DNA of 24,925 nt from an uncultured Lachnospiraceae bacterium (GCA_949051815.1 CARQVR010000047.1:1-24925), one strand, 5' to 3'; shown: positions 15,420-22,639, counted from the first letter of the stretch. A program made the numbers and translations. The notes: a model not told the origin generated them from the letters alone.

Positions 15420-15929
15420 ATGCTGAATGAAAATATCAAAACCATCAGAAAGTCCAAAGGGCTTTCGCAGGAGGAACTTGCAATCAAGCTGAATGTGGTG
15501 AGACAGACGATTTCTAAATGGGAAAAAGGTTTGTCGGTTCCGGATGCCGATATGCTGATTTCCATATCAGAGGTATTTGAAATACCTGTCAGCACACTGC
15601 TTGGAGAAACCGTGGACGAGACGAGGGACGATGATCTGAGAGTAATCGCCGGGAAGCTTGAGGTCATAAACTTACAGCTTGCGCATGAAAAAGCGGTAAG
15701 ACAAAAAGTGATTCACTGGTTTTTTGTCTCGTTGGGTGTGATTATAGCGGCAGTTTTTGCCATACTGATGGCATTAAACAGTCCTTACCTGGGCTGGGAC
15801 TACGGTCATCCCGAAACCGCAGTAGCCGGAGTGCTGTTTCACGCATTTGAGTGGCTGTTCATCAGAATAGCGCCGTTTGCCCTGATTGGGGCGATCATCG
15901 GGGCCTGCTTCACACGGAAGAAAGTGTGA
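15420..15929 (+). CDS. XRE-family regulator with two membrane helices
   Basis: This 169-residue protein starts at the ATG at 15420, nine bases after AAAGGAGG; the upstream in-frame extension covers the promoter and is rejected. Residues 5-62 form an HTH_3/Cro-CI domain: LSQEELAIKLNVVRQTISKWEKG is the core and VSTLLGE closes it. A linker of acidic and amphipathic character follows (65-97). Two hydrophobic segments occur at ~99-118 and ~148-163. The architecture suggests a membrane-attached repressor, a form common in Clostridia. Its targets are unknown, although the inverted repeat on its own -35 suggests autoregulation. Confidence 0.88.
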   Translation: MLNENIKTIRKSKGLSQEELAIKLNVVRQTISKWEKGLSVPDADMLISISEVFEIPVSTLLGETVDETRDDDLRVIAGKLEVINLQLAHEKAVRQKVIHWFFVSLGVIIAAVFAILMALNSPYLGWDYGHPETAVAGVLFHAFEWLFIRIAPFALIGAIIGACFTRKKV

Positions 15930-15940
15930 AAGGCGCATAG

Positions 15941-15988
15941 GGCGGTGAAAATGCTGCATGTATTTTTGCCGCCGTTAAAGTTATTTTT
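15941..15988 (+). terminator. Probable terminator after the XRE gene
   Basis: GGCGG (15941-15945) pairs with CCGCC (15969-15973), and AAAAT with ATTTT inside the loop. A T6 tract at 15984-15989 follows after about ten bases and overlaps the end of the convergent flavodoxin gene. The spacing between stem and T-tract is longer than ideal. A second 7-bp hairpin, TTCACAC/GTGTGAA, spans the XRE stop codon (15909-15930). Confidence 0.4.
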
Positions 15989-16508
15989 TCAGATATTGCA
16001 AAATCGGTTCAATATACTTTTTGTCTGAAATGTCATAAGAGGAAGAAATCATTTTAACCATTATTTCATCCTCTTCTGTCTTGTCTTTTTTTGCTTTCAG
16101 TGTTTTTACAAACACTTTCATCATCAGTTTAGATGGCATGGACATTTTTTCATAATTGAACCCTCCCGGACAGTAAAAGATCCTGACTTTTTTCTGTTCC
16201 GACTCGTTGAAAATCCGTTTAAGCGCTATGTCAATTTCCGGGTTGTCTATTGGGCTTCCTCCAACACAAAATGCAATCAGCTTCTTGTCTGCCCATTTAT
16301 CCATATTTCCCTTAAACCAGCTAATTTTACTGATGTTGCCCGCACAAGCCCAACCTCCAAAAATAATGGCTTCATATGCAGCCAGATCTTTCTTTTTTGC
16401 GGCTGACAATTCAAAGCAATCAGCCCCCGCTGCTTCCGCGATCCATTCAGCATAGCGTTTTGTAAATCCTGTTTGTGAAGTGTAAATTACGATTGTTTTC
16501 ATCTGCAT
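15981..16508 (-). CDS. Flavodoxin-domain protein
   Basis: This 175-residue protein has the flavodoxin fold. The phosphate-binding loop of FMN is visible as YTSQTGFTKRYAEW near the N-terminus, and the second flavin-contacting loop as FGGWACAGNISK (~50-61). It resembles the flavodoxin-domain/protoporphyrinogen-oxidase-like group of small FMN proteins in Firmicutes. Two starts are possible: ATG at 16508, nine bases after AAGGA, and ATG at 16502, eight bases after a weaker AGG. Family members usually begin at MKTIVIY, the second site. It most likely carries electrons or reduces a small substrate. It is divergent from another flavoprotein gene. Confidence 0.85.
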   Translation of the reverse strand: MQMKTIVIYTSQTGFTKRYAEWIAEAAGADCFELSAAKKKDLAAYEAIIFGGWACAGNISKISWFKGNMDKWADKKLIAFCVGGSPIDNPEIDIALKRIFNESEQKKVRIFYCPGGFNYEKMSMPSKLMMKVFVKTLKAKKDKTEEDEIMVKMISSSYDISDKKYIEPILQYLKK

Positions 16509-16593
16509 AAACCTATATCCTTAATTATGGAAAGAAGTTACCGGTATGTCAATAGGAATGAAGTAGAATTAATTTGCCTGGAGACCGTCGTAG

Positions 16594-16622
16594 TTGTTAT
16601 TTTCGCATTGATGTGGTAAAGT
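16594..16622 (+). promoter_or_regulatory. Candidate promoter of the NAD(P)H oxidoreductase gene
   Basis: TTGTTA (16594-16599) and TAAAGT (16617-16622) are 17 bp apart, with TGTGG before the -10. The transcript would include the 20-codon frame at 16647 before the main gene. The remaining divergent intergenic sequence shows nothing else I can name. Confidence 0.4.
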
Positions 16623-16646
16623 GAAGAAAATGCGTTAGAAGGTGAG

Positions 16647-16709
16647 ATGAAGGAGTGGCAGTTTGGTGTATATGAGACAGAAAAGACGATAAGGAGGAAA
16701 AAGCAATGA
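16647..16709 (+). CDS. Possible 20-residue upstream ORF overlapping the oxidoreductase start
   Basis: The frame MKEWQFGVYETEKTIRRKKQ begins four bases after AAGG and ends with TGA at 16707-16709. Its stop overlaps the next gene's ATG in an ATGA junction, the classic arrangement for translational coupling. The frame stays open further upstream without a start, so it could also be the remnant of a decayed gene. There is no known homologue I recognise. Confidence 0.3.
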   Translation: MKEWQFGVYETEKTIRRKKQ

Positions 16710-17323
16710 AAGTACTTATGATCAACGGAAGCCCGCGTGCAGGCGGCAACACATCCATCGCCCTGCGGGAAATGGAGCAGATTTTTGCGGCGGAGGGTGT
16801 GGAAACAGAAACCATCCAGATCGGCAGTCAGGCTATACGGGGCTGTATCGCCTGCAATTCCTGTGCGGAAAAAGGAAAATGCGTGTTTGACGACATCGTG
16901 AACGAGACGGCGCCGAAATTTGAGGCCTGCGACGGGCTGGTGATCGCGTCCCCGGTTTACTATGCGTCTGCCAACGGCACGCTGATTTCTTTTCTGGACA
17001 GACTGTTTTACAGCACGCCCTTTGACAAGCGCATGAAGGCAGGAGCCAGTGTCGTCGTGGCAAGACGGGGCGGCCTGTCGGCCACTTTTGATGAGCTGAA
17101 CAAGTATTTTACGATCTGTGGTATGCCGGTGGCCTCCAGCCAGTACTGGAACAGTGTTCACGGCAGGCTGCAGGGCGAAGCGGCGCAGGATGCGGAAGGG
17201 TTACAGACCATGCGCACGCTTGCGCGGAATATGACGTTCTTAATCAAGAGTATTGCGCTCGGGAAGGAAACTTACGGCCTGCCGGAAAACGAGCCTGTCC
17301 AGAGAACCAATTTTATTAATTGA
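16706..17323 (+). CDS. NAD(P)H-dependent FMN oxidoreductase (flavodoxin family)
   Basis: This 205-residue protein belongs to the NADPH-dependent FMN reductase/flavodoxin-2 group. NGSPRAGGNTSIAL (7-20) is the FMN phosphate loop. CIACNSCAEKGKC (47-59) holds four cysteines in the pattern typical of clostridial multimeric flavodoxin WrbA-like and iron-sulfur flavoprotein relatives. SPVYYASANGTLISFLDRLF (~79-98) is the second conserved block. It likely reduces quinones, nitro compounds or another electron acceptor; the substrate is not evident. The start has AAGGAGG eight bases upstream. Its last eight bases overlap the convergent Na/Pi cotransporter gene. Confidence 0.92.
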   Translation: MKVLMINGSPRAGGNTSIALREMEQIFAAEGVETETIQIGSQAIRGCIACNSCAEKGKCVFDDIVNETAPKFEACDGLVIASPVYYASANGTLISFLDRLFYSTPFDKRMKAGASVVVARRGGLSATFDELNKYFTICGMPVASSQYWNSVHGRLQGEAAQDAEGLQTMRTLARNMTFLIKSIALGKETYGLPENEPVQRTNFIN

Positions 17324-19070
17324 TTTCCGGCAGTACATATTTTTCCGAATAGAAGGCATACTGGTCTTTGTAATAAGGACTTTCCTCTTTCATTACGGAA
17401 AGGGAATGGTGCAGATTCATGCTGTTTTCGGCACTGTCCACGATACAGATGGCGATGTTGGAACAGTGGTCTGCCGCCCTTTCCAGATTGGTGAGAAGGT
17501 CAAGCCAGATAAAACCTGTCTCTATGGAGCAGACACCCTTTTTTAAACGTCTTACATGAGCGTTTCTCATGTTCTCTTTCAAATCGTCGATCACCTGTTC
17601 AAGCGGTTCTATGTTTCGAGACAATTCCAGATCGTTCTGTACAAAGGCGGTGCAGGAGAGCGTCATAATTTCAGATACGGCGCGGCAAAGTACGTCCAGC
17701 TCTTTTAGGGCTTCGGCGGTGAATTGCAGCTTTTTGTCCTTTAATTCTTCCGCTGATTTTAAAATGTTGACACTGTGGTCGGAAATCCGTTCGAGATCGC
17801 CGATCACTTTTAACATCATGGAGACGCTGCCGCTGTCGGCGTCGCTCATCTGATAATTGCTCAGTTTCACCAGATACGTGCCTAAAATATCTTCATAGTG
17901 GTCACACTTTTCTTCCGCTTCCTGCACTTCCTTCGCTGTCTGTTTATCGTACTGAGTCAGCAGCTTCATCCCGTCCTTCAGGGAAGTGGTGGAAATTTCC
18001 GCCATTTCTCTTACCAGCGAATGACATCTGTCCAGCGCAATATGGGGCGCGGCGAGGAGACGTTCGTCCAGCACGGAGGCGGTTTCTTCCGTCTCGGCGT
18101 CGGGGACAAGTCTTACCGCCAGCTTTTCTAACAGGGCGGAGGTGGGCAGAAGCACAAGGGTACATAAAATGTTAAACGCGGAGTGGGTGAGCGCGATGCC
18201 GAACAGAGACGCCGACTCGTCCAAAAGCGCGGGTTTTACAAACAGGGATACAGGCAGAAAGACGAGAAGCAGGATCAGGGTTCCAAGTATATTAAAGGAA
18301 AGATGGACAACCGCCGCCCGTTTCGCGTTTTTCGTGGTGCCAAAGGAGGAGAGCAGCGCCGTCGCACAGGTACCGATATTCTGCCCCATAATAATCGGCA
18401 TGGCCGCGCCGTAGGAGACCTGACCTGTGGACGCGAGCGCCTGTAGGATGCCGACGGAGGCGGAGCTTGACTGGATTACCGCCGTAAGCACGGCGCCCAC
18501 GATAATGCCAAGCACCGGATTTTTGAACAGGATAAACATCTGCTGGAAGGCTGGTACATCGGCAAGGCCGGACACGGCACCGGACATGGTGTCCATACCG
18601 AACATCAGAGTGGCAAAGCCTAAAAGGATTGTGCCCGAATCCTTCTTTTTACTTGTCTTTCCGAACATGAAAAGCAGAATACCGACGGCAGCCAGAATGG
18701 GGGTGAAGGAGGTGGGTTTGAGCATCCGTATAAAAAAGTTGTCGCTGGAAATACCGCTTAAGCTCAGGAGCCATGCAGTGACGGTGGTGCCCACATTTGC
18801 GCCCATAATCACATTGATTGCCTGCTTCAGGGTCATCACGCCGGAATTGACGAAGCCCACCACCATCACGGTGGCGGCGGATGAACTCTGGATGACGGCT
18901 GTGACGACCAGCCCTGTCAGAAAGCCCGCAGTCTTATTCTGGGTCAGTCTGGCAAGGAGCAGCTTTAAACTTCCTTCCGCGCGCCGTTCCAGGGCTTCAC
19001 TCATCACGCTCATGCCGAAGAGAAACAGGCTTAAACCTCCGGCCAGTGTCAAAACATCAAAGATATCCAT
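17316..19070 (-). CDS. Na/Pi cotransporter with PhoU-like tail
   Basis: This 584-residue membrane protein belongs to the Na+/phosphate cotransporter II (NptA/YjbB) family. The two inverted family repeats each contain a QSSSA motif, at 61-65 and 201-205, within TAVIQSSSA. About eight to nine helices span residues 5-325. Residues ~345-560 form a helical PhoU-like domain, a common fusion in bacterial members. It imports or exports phosphate coupled to sodium. AGGAGG overlaps the stop codon of the preceding regulator gene and lies eight bases before ATG, so translation is coupled to the two-component genes. That placement suggests the sensor responds to phosphate, potassium or envelope state; this is inference. 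Confidence 0.93.
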   Translation of the reverse strand: MDIFDVLTLAGGLSLFLFGMSVMSEALERRAEGSLKLLLARLTQNKTAGFLTGLVVTAVIQSSSAATVMVVGFVNSGVMTLKQAINVIMGANVGTTVTAWLLSLSGISSDNFFIRMLKPTSFTPILAAVGILLFMFGKTSKKKDSGTILLGFATLMFGMDTMSGAVSGLADVPAFQQMFILFKNPVLGIIVGAVLTAVIQSSSASVGILQALASTGQVSYGAAMPIIMGQNIGTCATALLSSFGTTKNAKRAAVVHLSFNILGTLILLLVFLPVSLFVKPALLDESASLFGIALTHSAFNILCTLVLLPTSALLEKLAVRLVPDAETEETASVLDERLLAAPHIALDRCHSLVREMAEISTTSLKDGMKLLTQYDKQTAKEVQEAEEKCDHYEDILGTYLVKLSNYQMSDADSGSVSMMLKVIGDLERISDHSVNILKSAEELKDKKLQFTAEALKELDVLCRAVSEIMTLSCTAFVQNDLELSRNIEPLEQVIDDLKENMRNAHVRRLKKGVCSIETGFIWLDLLTNLERAADHCSNIAICIVDSAENSMNLHHSLSVMKEESPYYKDQYAFYSEKYVLPEIN

Positions 19071-19082
19071 TGTCGTGTCCTC

Positions 19083-19775
19083 CTACATGCGGTATCCGAT
19101 TCCAAGTTCATTTTCGATATAGTTTTTCTTTCCCGGTTTTGCGCCCAGCTTTTTTCGCATATTCGCCATATTGACCTGCAGCTTTTTGACGCTGCCAGAA
19201 TCGCTGTAGCCCCAGATTTCTTTTATGATTGCGCTGTAAGTGACAACCTTTCCGGAACATCGGGATAAGTAAGAAAGAATGTCAAATTCGGTGTGGGTCA
19301 GTTTGATTTCCGACTGGTCGATAAAAACCCGTCTCGCGCCGTAATCGATGAGGAGGTCGTCCCGTGTGAACGTGCCGTCGGGAGAAAGCGCCGTGCCGGA
19401 ATATCTGGCTGCCGTTCTCAGTGCGGAGCGGACCCGTGCCATCAGTTCGGCGGAGCTGAAAGGCTTGGTGACATAATCGTTTGCGCCCAGATCCAGTGCC
19501 TCCACCTTGTCCGATTCGTCCGCTCTTGCGGATAAAACGATGACGGGCACGAGGGAGTCTTTTCTGATTTCCCGAAGCAGATCCATGCCGTCCCCGTCGG
19601 GAAGACCGAGATCCAGTATGATCAGATCCGGACGGTGCGAGAAATACAGCATTCTGCCGTTGGCAAAGTCTCTGGCAGGGACAGCCTGATAGCCGTCCGC
19701 TTCCAGCAAAGCGCCGATCAGGTGACAAATATTTTTTTCGTCTTCGACGATAAGAACTTTATATTTACTGCTCAT
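19083..19775 (-). CDS. OmpR/KdpE-type response regulator
   Basis: This 230-residue regulator has a receiver domain (1-~120) and a winged-helix DNA-binding domain (~130-229). The acidic pair is E11-D12, D55 in LIILDLGLPDGDG is the phospho-acceptor and K in YVTKPF is conserved. The C-terminal block YIENELGIGYRM is typical of the KdpE branch. GGAGG lies nine bases before ATG. Its first 11 bases overlap the end of the kinase gene and its stop is 12 bp from the cotransporter start. Compared with PhoB/PhoP, the sequence looks closer to KdpE, but the neighbour is a phosphate transporter and no kdpFABC is present here. Confidence 0.92.
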   Translation of the reverse strand: MSSKYKVLIVEDEKNICHLIGALLEADGYQAVPARDFANGRMLYFSHRPDLIILDLGLPDGDGMDLLREIRKDSLVPVIVLSARADESDKVEALDLGANDYVTKPFSSAELMARVRSALRTAARYSGTALSPDGTFTRDDLLIDYGARRVFIDQSEIKLTHTEFDILSYLSRCSGKVVTYSAIIKEIWGYSDSGSVKKLQVNMANMRKKLGAKPGKKNYIENELGIGYRM

Positions 19776-20829
19776 CTGCGGTTTCCTCCGTATTTAAAGT
19801 GAAGCAGAAGAGTGCGCCGCCACTTTCCAGATTTCTGGCCGTGATCGTTCCGCCATGTGCACGGATGATAGCGGCACATACGCTGAGGCCGATTCCGGCG
19901 TTGCTGCGTCTGCTGTCCGGCGGCAGATTTTCCGTCTGATAATAACCTGTAAAAAGGGTTTTCAGCCTTTCCTTTTCGATGCCGCATCCGTTATCGCTTA
20001 TTTCAAACACGGCTTTTCCGGAAAGGACAGACACTTTTAAAGAGAGTATGCTCATTCCTTTGGCGTGACAAACGGCATTTTCCAGAATATTTATCACGAC
20101 CTGTTCAATCAGAAGGGCATCCATCCCTATGGTGATAAACTCATCCGGCAGTTCAACGGCTACCTCCTGCTCCGGATAGCGTTTATGAAATTTGATCAGC
20201 GCCGCGTCGAGAAATTCATCCAGCACGGTTGAAGTTTTTATGATTTTGACGTTTGTGTCATCCAATCTCGTGATCGAGAGCAGATTTTCCACCATGCGGG
20301 TGAGCCAGGCGGCATCCTCGCGGATGCTTTGCAGCATTTTCTGCTTTTGTGCTGCGGACAGTCTGTCGCCCGCTTCCAGCATGGCGGAGCTTGCGCCGTA
20401 TATGGTGGTGAGGGGTGTGCGCAGGTCGTGGGATACGGCCCGCAGCAGATCCGCCCGCATTTTTTCCATTTCGCTTTGTGATTTTAATGTTTCCTGTTTT
20501 TTGATCTTAGTGGTCAGCGTACAGGTCATACAGGCAATGACGATCATAATAACAGAAGTGACCAGATTGTCGGTTATGGTGAAATATAAGCTGAAATAGG
20601 GTAGCTCAAAGACAAACTCGAAAATAAAGACGCTGGCCAGAGCCGATAGGATACCGTAAAGATAACCGTTTGTGGCCAGAGCGGTCAAAAAGGTTCCCAG
20701 AATAAAGATGGCGGGAATCAGTGTATGGGCGCCGCAGACAGTCTGGATCAACAGGCACAGGGCAAAACATGCAGCCAGAAGAAACACGGTAAAAGCGGCA
20801 TCCGTCAGGTGTTTTGGGAACTTTTTCAT
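19765..20829 (-). CDS. Sensor histidine kinase, KdpD C-terminal type
   Basis: This 354-residue kinase carries a membrane region (helices in ~10-105) with DUF4118 character like the KdpD membrane part, then HisKA with H134 in RAVSHDLRTPL, N-box ILENAVCHAK and a G-box region ISDNGCGI ... GIGLSVCAAI. The large cytoplasmic N-terminal KdpD and UspA domains of classical KdpD are missing, so this is the short form. ATG at 20829 has AAGGAGG eight bases upstream; a longer in-frame extension contains that ribosome site. It is the first gene of a kinase-regulator-cotransporter operon. Confidence 0.92.
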   Translation of the reverse strand: MKKFPKHLTDAAFTVFLLAACFALCLLIQTVCGAHTLIPAIFILGTFLTALATNGYLYGILSALASVFIFEFVFELPYFSLYFTITDNLVTSVIMIVIACMTCTLTTKIKKQETLKSQSEMEKMRADLLRAVSHDLRTPLTTIYGASSAMLEAGDRLSAAQKQKMLQSIREDAAWLTRMVENLLSITRLDDTNVKIIKTSTVLDEFLDAALIKFHKRYPEQEVAVELPDEFITIGMDALLIEQVVINILENAVCHAKGMSILSLKVSVLSGKAVFEISDNGCGIEKERLKTLFTGYYQTENLPPDSRRSNAGIGLSVCAAIIRAHGGTITARNLESGGALFCFTLNTEETADEQ

Positions 20830-20865
20830 GGGAAACGCCTCCTTGGTTAAAGGGAAACGCAGCAC

Positions 20866-20918
20866 GGCAGGCGCGGTGCACAGACCTGCCAGGCACAGTC
20901 ACTATACATAGTATACAT
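20866..20918 (-). promoter_or_regulatory. Leader hairpin and TATACAT direct repeat before the kinase gene
   Basis: TATACAT occurs at 20903-20909 and 20912-20918, a 9-bp period, in the likely promoter area of the kinase operon; on the minus strand TATACT or TATAGT could serve as -10, but no good -35 is visible. Downstream in the leader GGCAGG (20866-20871) and CCTGCC (20885-20890) can pair. OmpR-type regulators bind direct repeats, so autoregulation is possible. Confidence 0.3.
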
Positions 20919-20960
20919 GAAATGCAGTTAAGATTTGGATAAGAAAAAGCAGCGCGGTAA

Positions 20961-21341
20961 TCAGGTAGGGCGCACGGCCCTTTTGATGGCCTCAAAACTT
21001 TCCTCGCTTAAATCGTGCTCCATCCGGCAGGCGTCTTCCAGAGCGGTCTGGCGGCTTACGCCGATGCTGATGAGCCAGTCGGAGAGGATGGTGTGCCGCT
21101 CCAGCACATTTTCAGCGCGTTTGCGTCCGCTTTCGGTCAGCGAGATCATACCGTTTTCGGACATGGTGATATAAGATTTCTCGCGCAGGTTTTTCATGGC
21201 TACGCTGACGCTTGGTTTGGTAAAATTCATTTCGTTTGCGATATCTATGGAACGAACCTGCCCGAGCCGCTTTTGCAGCATAAGTATGGTTTCCAGATAA
21301 TCCTCCTGCGATTCGTCCGCGCGGTGCTTAATATAGCTCAT
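20961..21341 (-). CDS. DtxR/MntR-family metal-dependent regulator
   Basis: This 126-residue protein is a metal-sensing repressor with an N-terminal winged helix (RSIDIANEMNFTKPSVSVAMKNL) and a dimerisation and metal-binding domain. It lacks the SH3-like third domain of DtxR, as MntR does. Aligning with Bacillus MntR at constant spacing gives D14, E17, H83, C105, E108 and H109 as ligand positions. Position 105 is Cys as in DtxR/IdeR, whereas position 14 is Asp as in MntR. The ATG at 21341 follows GGGAG by seven bases. The nearby feoAB operon with repeated operators makes ferrous iron control the likely job. A manganese role cannot be excluded. Confidence 0.9.
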   Translation of the reverse strand: MSYIKHRADESQEDYLETILMLQKRLGQVRSIDIANEMNFTKPSVSVAMKNLREKSYITMSENGMISLTESGRKRAENVLERHTILSDWLISIGVSRQTALEDACRMEHDLSEESFEAIKRAVRPT

Positions 21342-21366
21342 GACATGTCTCCCTGATTTTTCTTTC

Positions 21367-21395
21367 ATCATATCATTTTTGGCAGGGAAAGACAA
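21367..21395 (-). promoter_or_regulatory. Promoter of the DtxR-family regulator gene
   Basis: On the minus strand TTGTCT (21395-21390) and TATGAT (21372-21367) are 17 bp apart, giving a leader of about 20 nt. No GTTAG-type operator is visible here. Confidence 0.6.
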
Positions 21396-21407
21396 TGAAA
21401 AAGGATT

Positions 21408-21434
21408 CCGTATATTAAGGCCCGTATATTAAGG
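21408..21434. repeat. 13-bp direct repeat upstream of the regulator promoter
   Basis: CCGTATATTAAGG occurs twice, at 21408-21420 and 21422-21434, with one base between. The pair lies just upstream of the -35 of the DtxR-family gene and about 65 bp before the Fic promoter. It may be a binding site for an unknown regulator or a small local duplication. Confidence 0.6.
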
Positions 21435-21496
21435 TTAAGAAAAGAGTATTAGACAGAGGATAAGAGTATATACATACCGGTAAAGAAATTTGAATA

Positions 21497-21526
21497 TTGC
21501 GAAAAGATGATGGTAACTGCTATAAT
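21497..21526 (+). promoter_or_regulatory. Promoter of the Fic-fold gene
   Basis: TTGCGA (21497-21502) and a perfect TATAAT (21521-21526) are 18 bp apart, about 48 bp before the GTG start at 21574. Confidence 0.6.
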
Positions 21527-21573
21527 AAATAGCAAAATGGATAGTGCTTATCAATAGTCTGGAGGTTATACGA

Positions 21574-22203
21574 GTGAGAGATACAGCGATAGAGATGGCA
21601 AAAAGAATGCTGGTGGATAGCATATGGAAAAGCGCTAATCTTGAAGGATTGGGCACTACATTTCCGAAGACAGAAGCGATTCTTGCCAATGCTCCTACTT
21701 CTACTAAAACAGAGGAAGTGTTATTTGTAATAAATATGAAGCGTGCCTGGCAATTCTTATTAGATAATCTGGAATACAACAATTGTATCATGCTGTTGAG
21801 AGAGTTTGACAAGATTGTTGGAGAATTGCTGTTTCGTTATGCTGGTGAAATAAGGACAATTCCTGTTCAGATTGGTGGTACATCATGGGAACCGGAGATG
21901 CCGCATACAGGAATGATTATGGAATCAATTAATGATATTGAGCACATAAATGATATTGAATTAAGGGCGTTAAAATATTTTTGCTATATTGCACGAACGC
22001 AAATGTTTATTGATGGTAATAAACGTGTGGCACAGCTTATGGCTAATAAAGTGCTGATTGAACATAATATAGGTATTTTTCAAATACCCATTGAAAAGTT
22101 GGAAGAGTTTAAAGGGATGCTGATTGCATACTACGAAACAGGAGACGATGTTATGATTATTGCTTTTATGAAAGAATATTGTATTAAGCGGATCAGGTAT
22201 TAA
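21574..22203 (+). CDS. Fic-fold protein lacking the catalytic His
   Basis: This 209-residue protein belongs to the Fic/DOC superfamily, whose active members transfer AMP or other phosphate groups onto proteins. I chose the GTG at 21574, eight bases after GGAGG; an upstream GTG at 21544 has no ribosome site. The inhibitory helix motif SxxxEG is intact as S20-ANL-E24-G25. The target-docking strand IGGTSWEPEMP (100-110) is present. The active-site loop, normally HPFxDGNGRxxR, reads QMFIDGNKRVAQ (143-154): the catalytic His is Gln, Pro is Met and the last Arg is Gln. It is therefore either inactive for AMP transfer or has another chemistry. Base composition is more AT-rich than the neighbours, which hints at acquisition. 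Confidence 0.88.
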   Translation: MRDTAIEMAKRMLVDSIWKSANLEGLGTTFPKTEAILANAPTSTKTEEVLFVINMKRAWQFLLDNLEYNNCIMLLREFDKIVGELLFRYAGEIRTIPVQIGGTSWEPEMPHTGMIMESINDIEHINDIELRALKYFCYIARTQMFIDGNKRVAQLMANKVLIEHNIGIFQIPIEKLEEFKGMLIAYYETGDDVMIIAFMKEYCIKRIRY

Positions 22204-22217
22204 ATATAGAGGAATGA

Positions 22218-22235
22218 TTCCTGCTTACGCGGGAA
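22218..22235 (+). other. Hairpin after the Fic-fold gene
   Basis: TTCCTGC (22218-22224) pairs with GCGGGAA (22229-22235), including one U-G pair, around a TTAC loop, 14 bp after the stop codon. No T-tract follows, so it is a weak terminator at best. The rest of 22236-22305 shows nothing I can assign. Confidence 0.35.
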
Positions 22236-22305
22236 CAAAATATTATCTGGCATAAGACATTCATTGAACTTGTATTTCGTTTTTCCCAAAAATGTTAAAA
22301 TGCAA

Positions 22306-22334
22306 TTGACAAAACCAGTTGGTTATATTAAACT
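22306..22334 (+). promoter_or_regulatory. Promoter of feoA
   Basis: A perfect TTGACA (22306-22311) and TAAACT (22329-22334) are 17 bp apart, with transcription expected to begin near 22341. The two operator-like sites that follow cover the -10 and the start region. Confidence 0.7.
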
Positions 22335-22358
22335 AACTTGTAGTTAGTGATAACTAAT
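22322..22358. promoter_or_regulatory. Tandem DtxR-family-like operators at the feoA promoter
   Basis: Site A is GTTATATTAAACTAAC (22322-22337) and site B is GTTAGTGATAACTAAT (22343-22358). Their starts are 21 bp apart, two helical turns, and together they form a perfect ACTAAC-TTGTA-GTTAGT inverted pair at 22332-22348. A third copy, GTTAGTTAAAGCTAAC, precedes feoB. The shape resembles known DtxR/IdeR boxes (TTAGG-type arms), so iron-dependent repression is likely. Confidence 0.65.
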
Positions 22359-22425
22359 TAAATAACGGGACAGATCATAAGTATTGTAAAGAAAAAGGAA
22401 AAATGATAAGTGTGGAGGACATCAT

Positions 22426-22638
22426 ATGAATCTGGTTGAAGCAAGGGTGGGAGAAGAATACATTGTGAAAGAGATCGCGGCGCAGGACGAAGAGTTGAAG
22501 TCCTTTCTCTTTTCACTGGGCTGTTACGGCGGAGAGCCGATTACGGTGATCTCCCGCATGAAGGGGGGATGTGTTGTCTCGATCAAAGACGCCAGATACA
22601 ATATAGATACAGATTTGGCGCAAGCTATTTCAGTATAG
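22426..22638 (+). CDS. feoA: FeoA-domain protein
   Basis: This 70-residue protein is a FeoA domain, a small SH3-like beta-barrel that supports the ferrous iron permease FeoB in the cytoplasm. Family features are LKSFLFSLGCYGGEPITVISRM (the Leu-rich turn then Gly-x-Pro-Ile strand) and the closing GGCVVSIKDARYNIDTDLAQAI. Length is normal for FeoA. GGAGG lies seven bases before the ATG. feoB follows after a 195-bp structured gap rather than the usual short spacing, so the two may be expressed at different levels. Only one FeoA is present in this window. Confidence 0.9.
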   Translation: MNLVEARVGEEYIVKEIAAQDEELKSFLFSLGCYGGEPITVISRMKGGCVVSIKDARYNIDTDLAQAISV

Positions 22639-22639
22639 T

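Noticed and set aside
18427..19122. 231-residue plus-strand frame opposite the Na/Pi cotransporter
   Set aside because: Antisense of a membrane protein gene whose family motifs are all on the minus strand.
21574..22203. Toxin-antitoxin module with the Fic-fold gene as toxin
   Set aside because: No small antitoxin gene is adjacent, the inhibitory motif is built in, and the catalytic His is missing.
22218..22235. CRISPR-repeat-like hairpin CCTGCTTACGCGGG
   Set aside because: It resembles the stem of some type I repeats but occurs once only, with no spacers or cas genes nearby.
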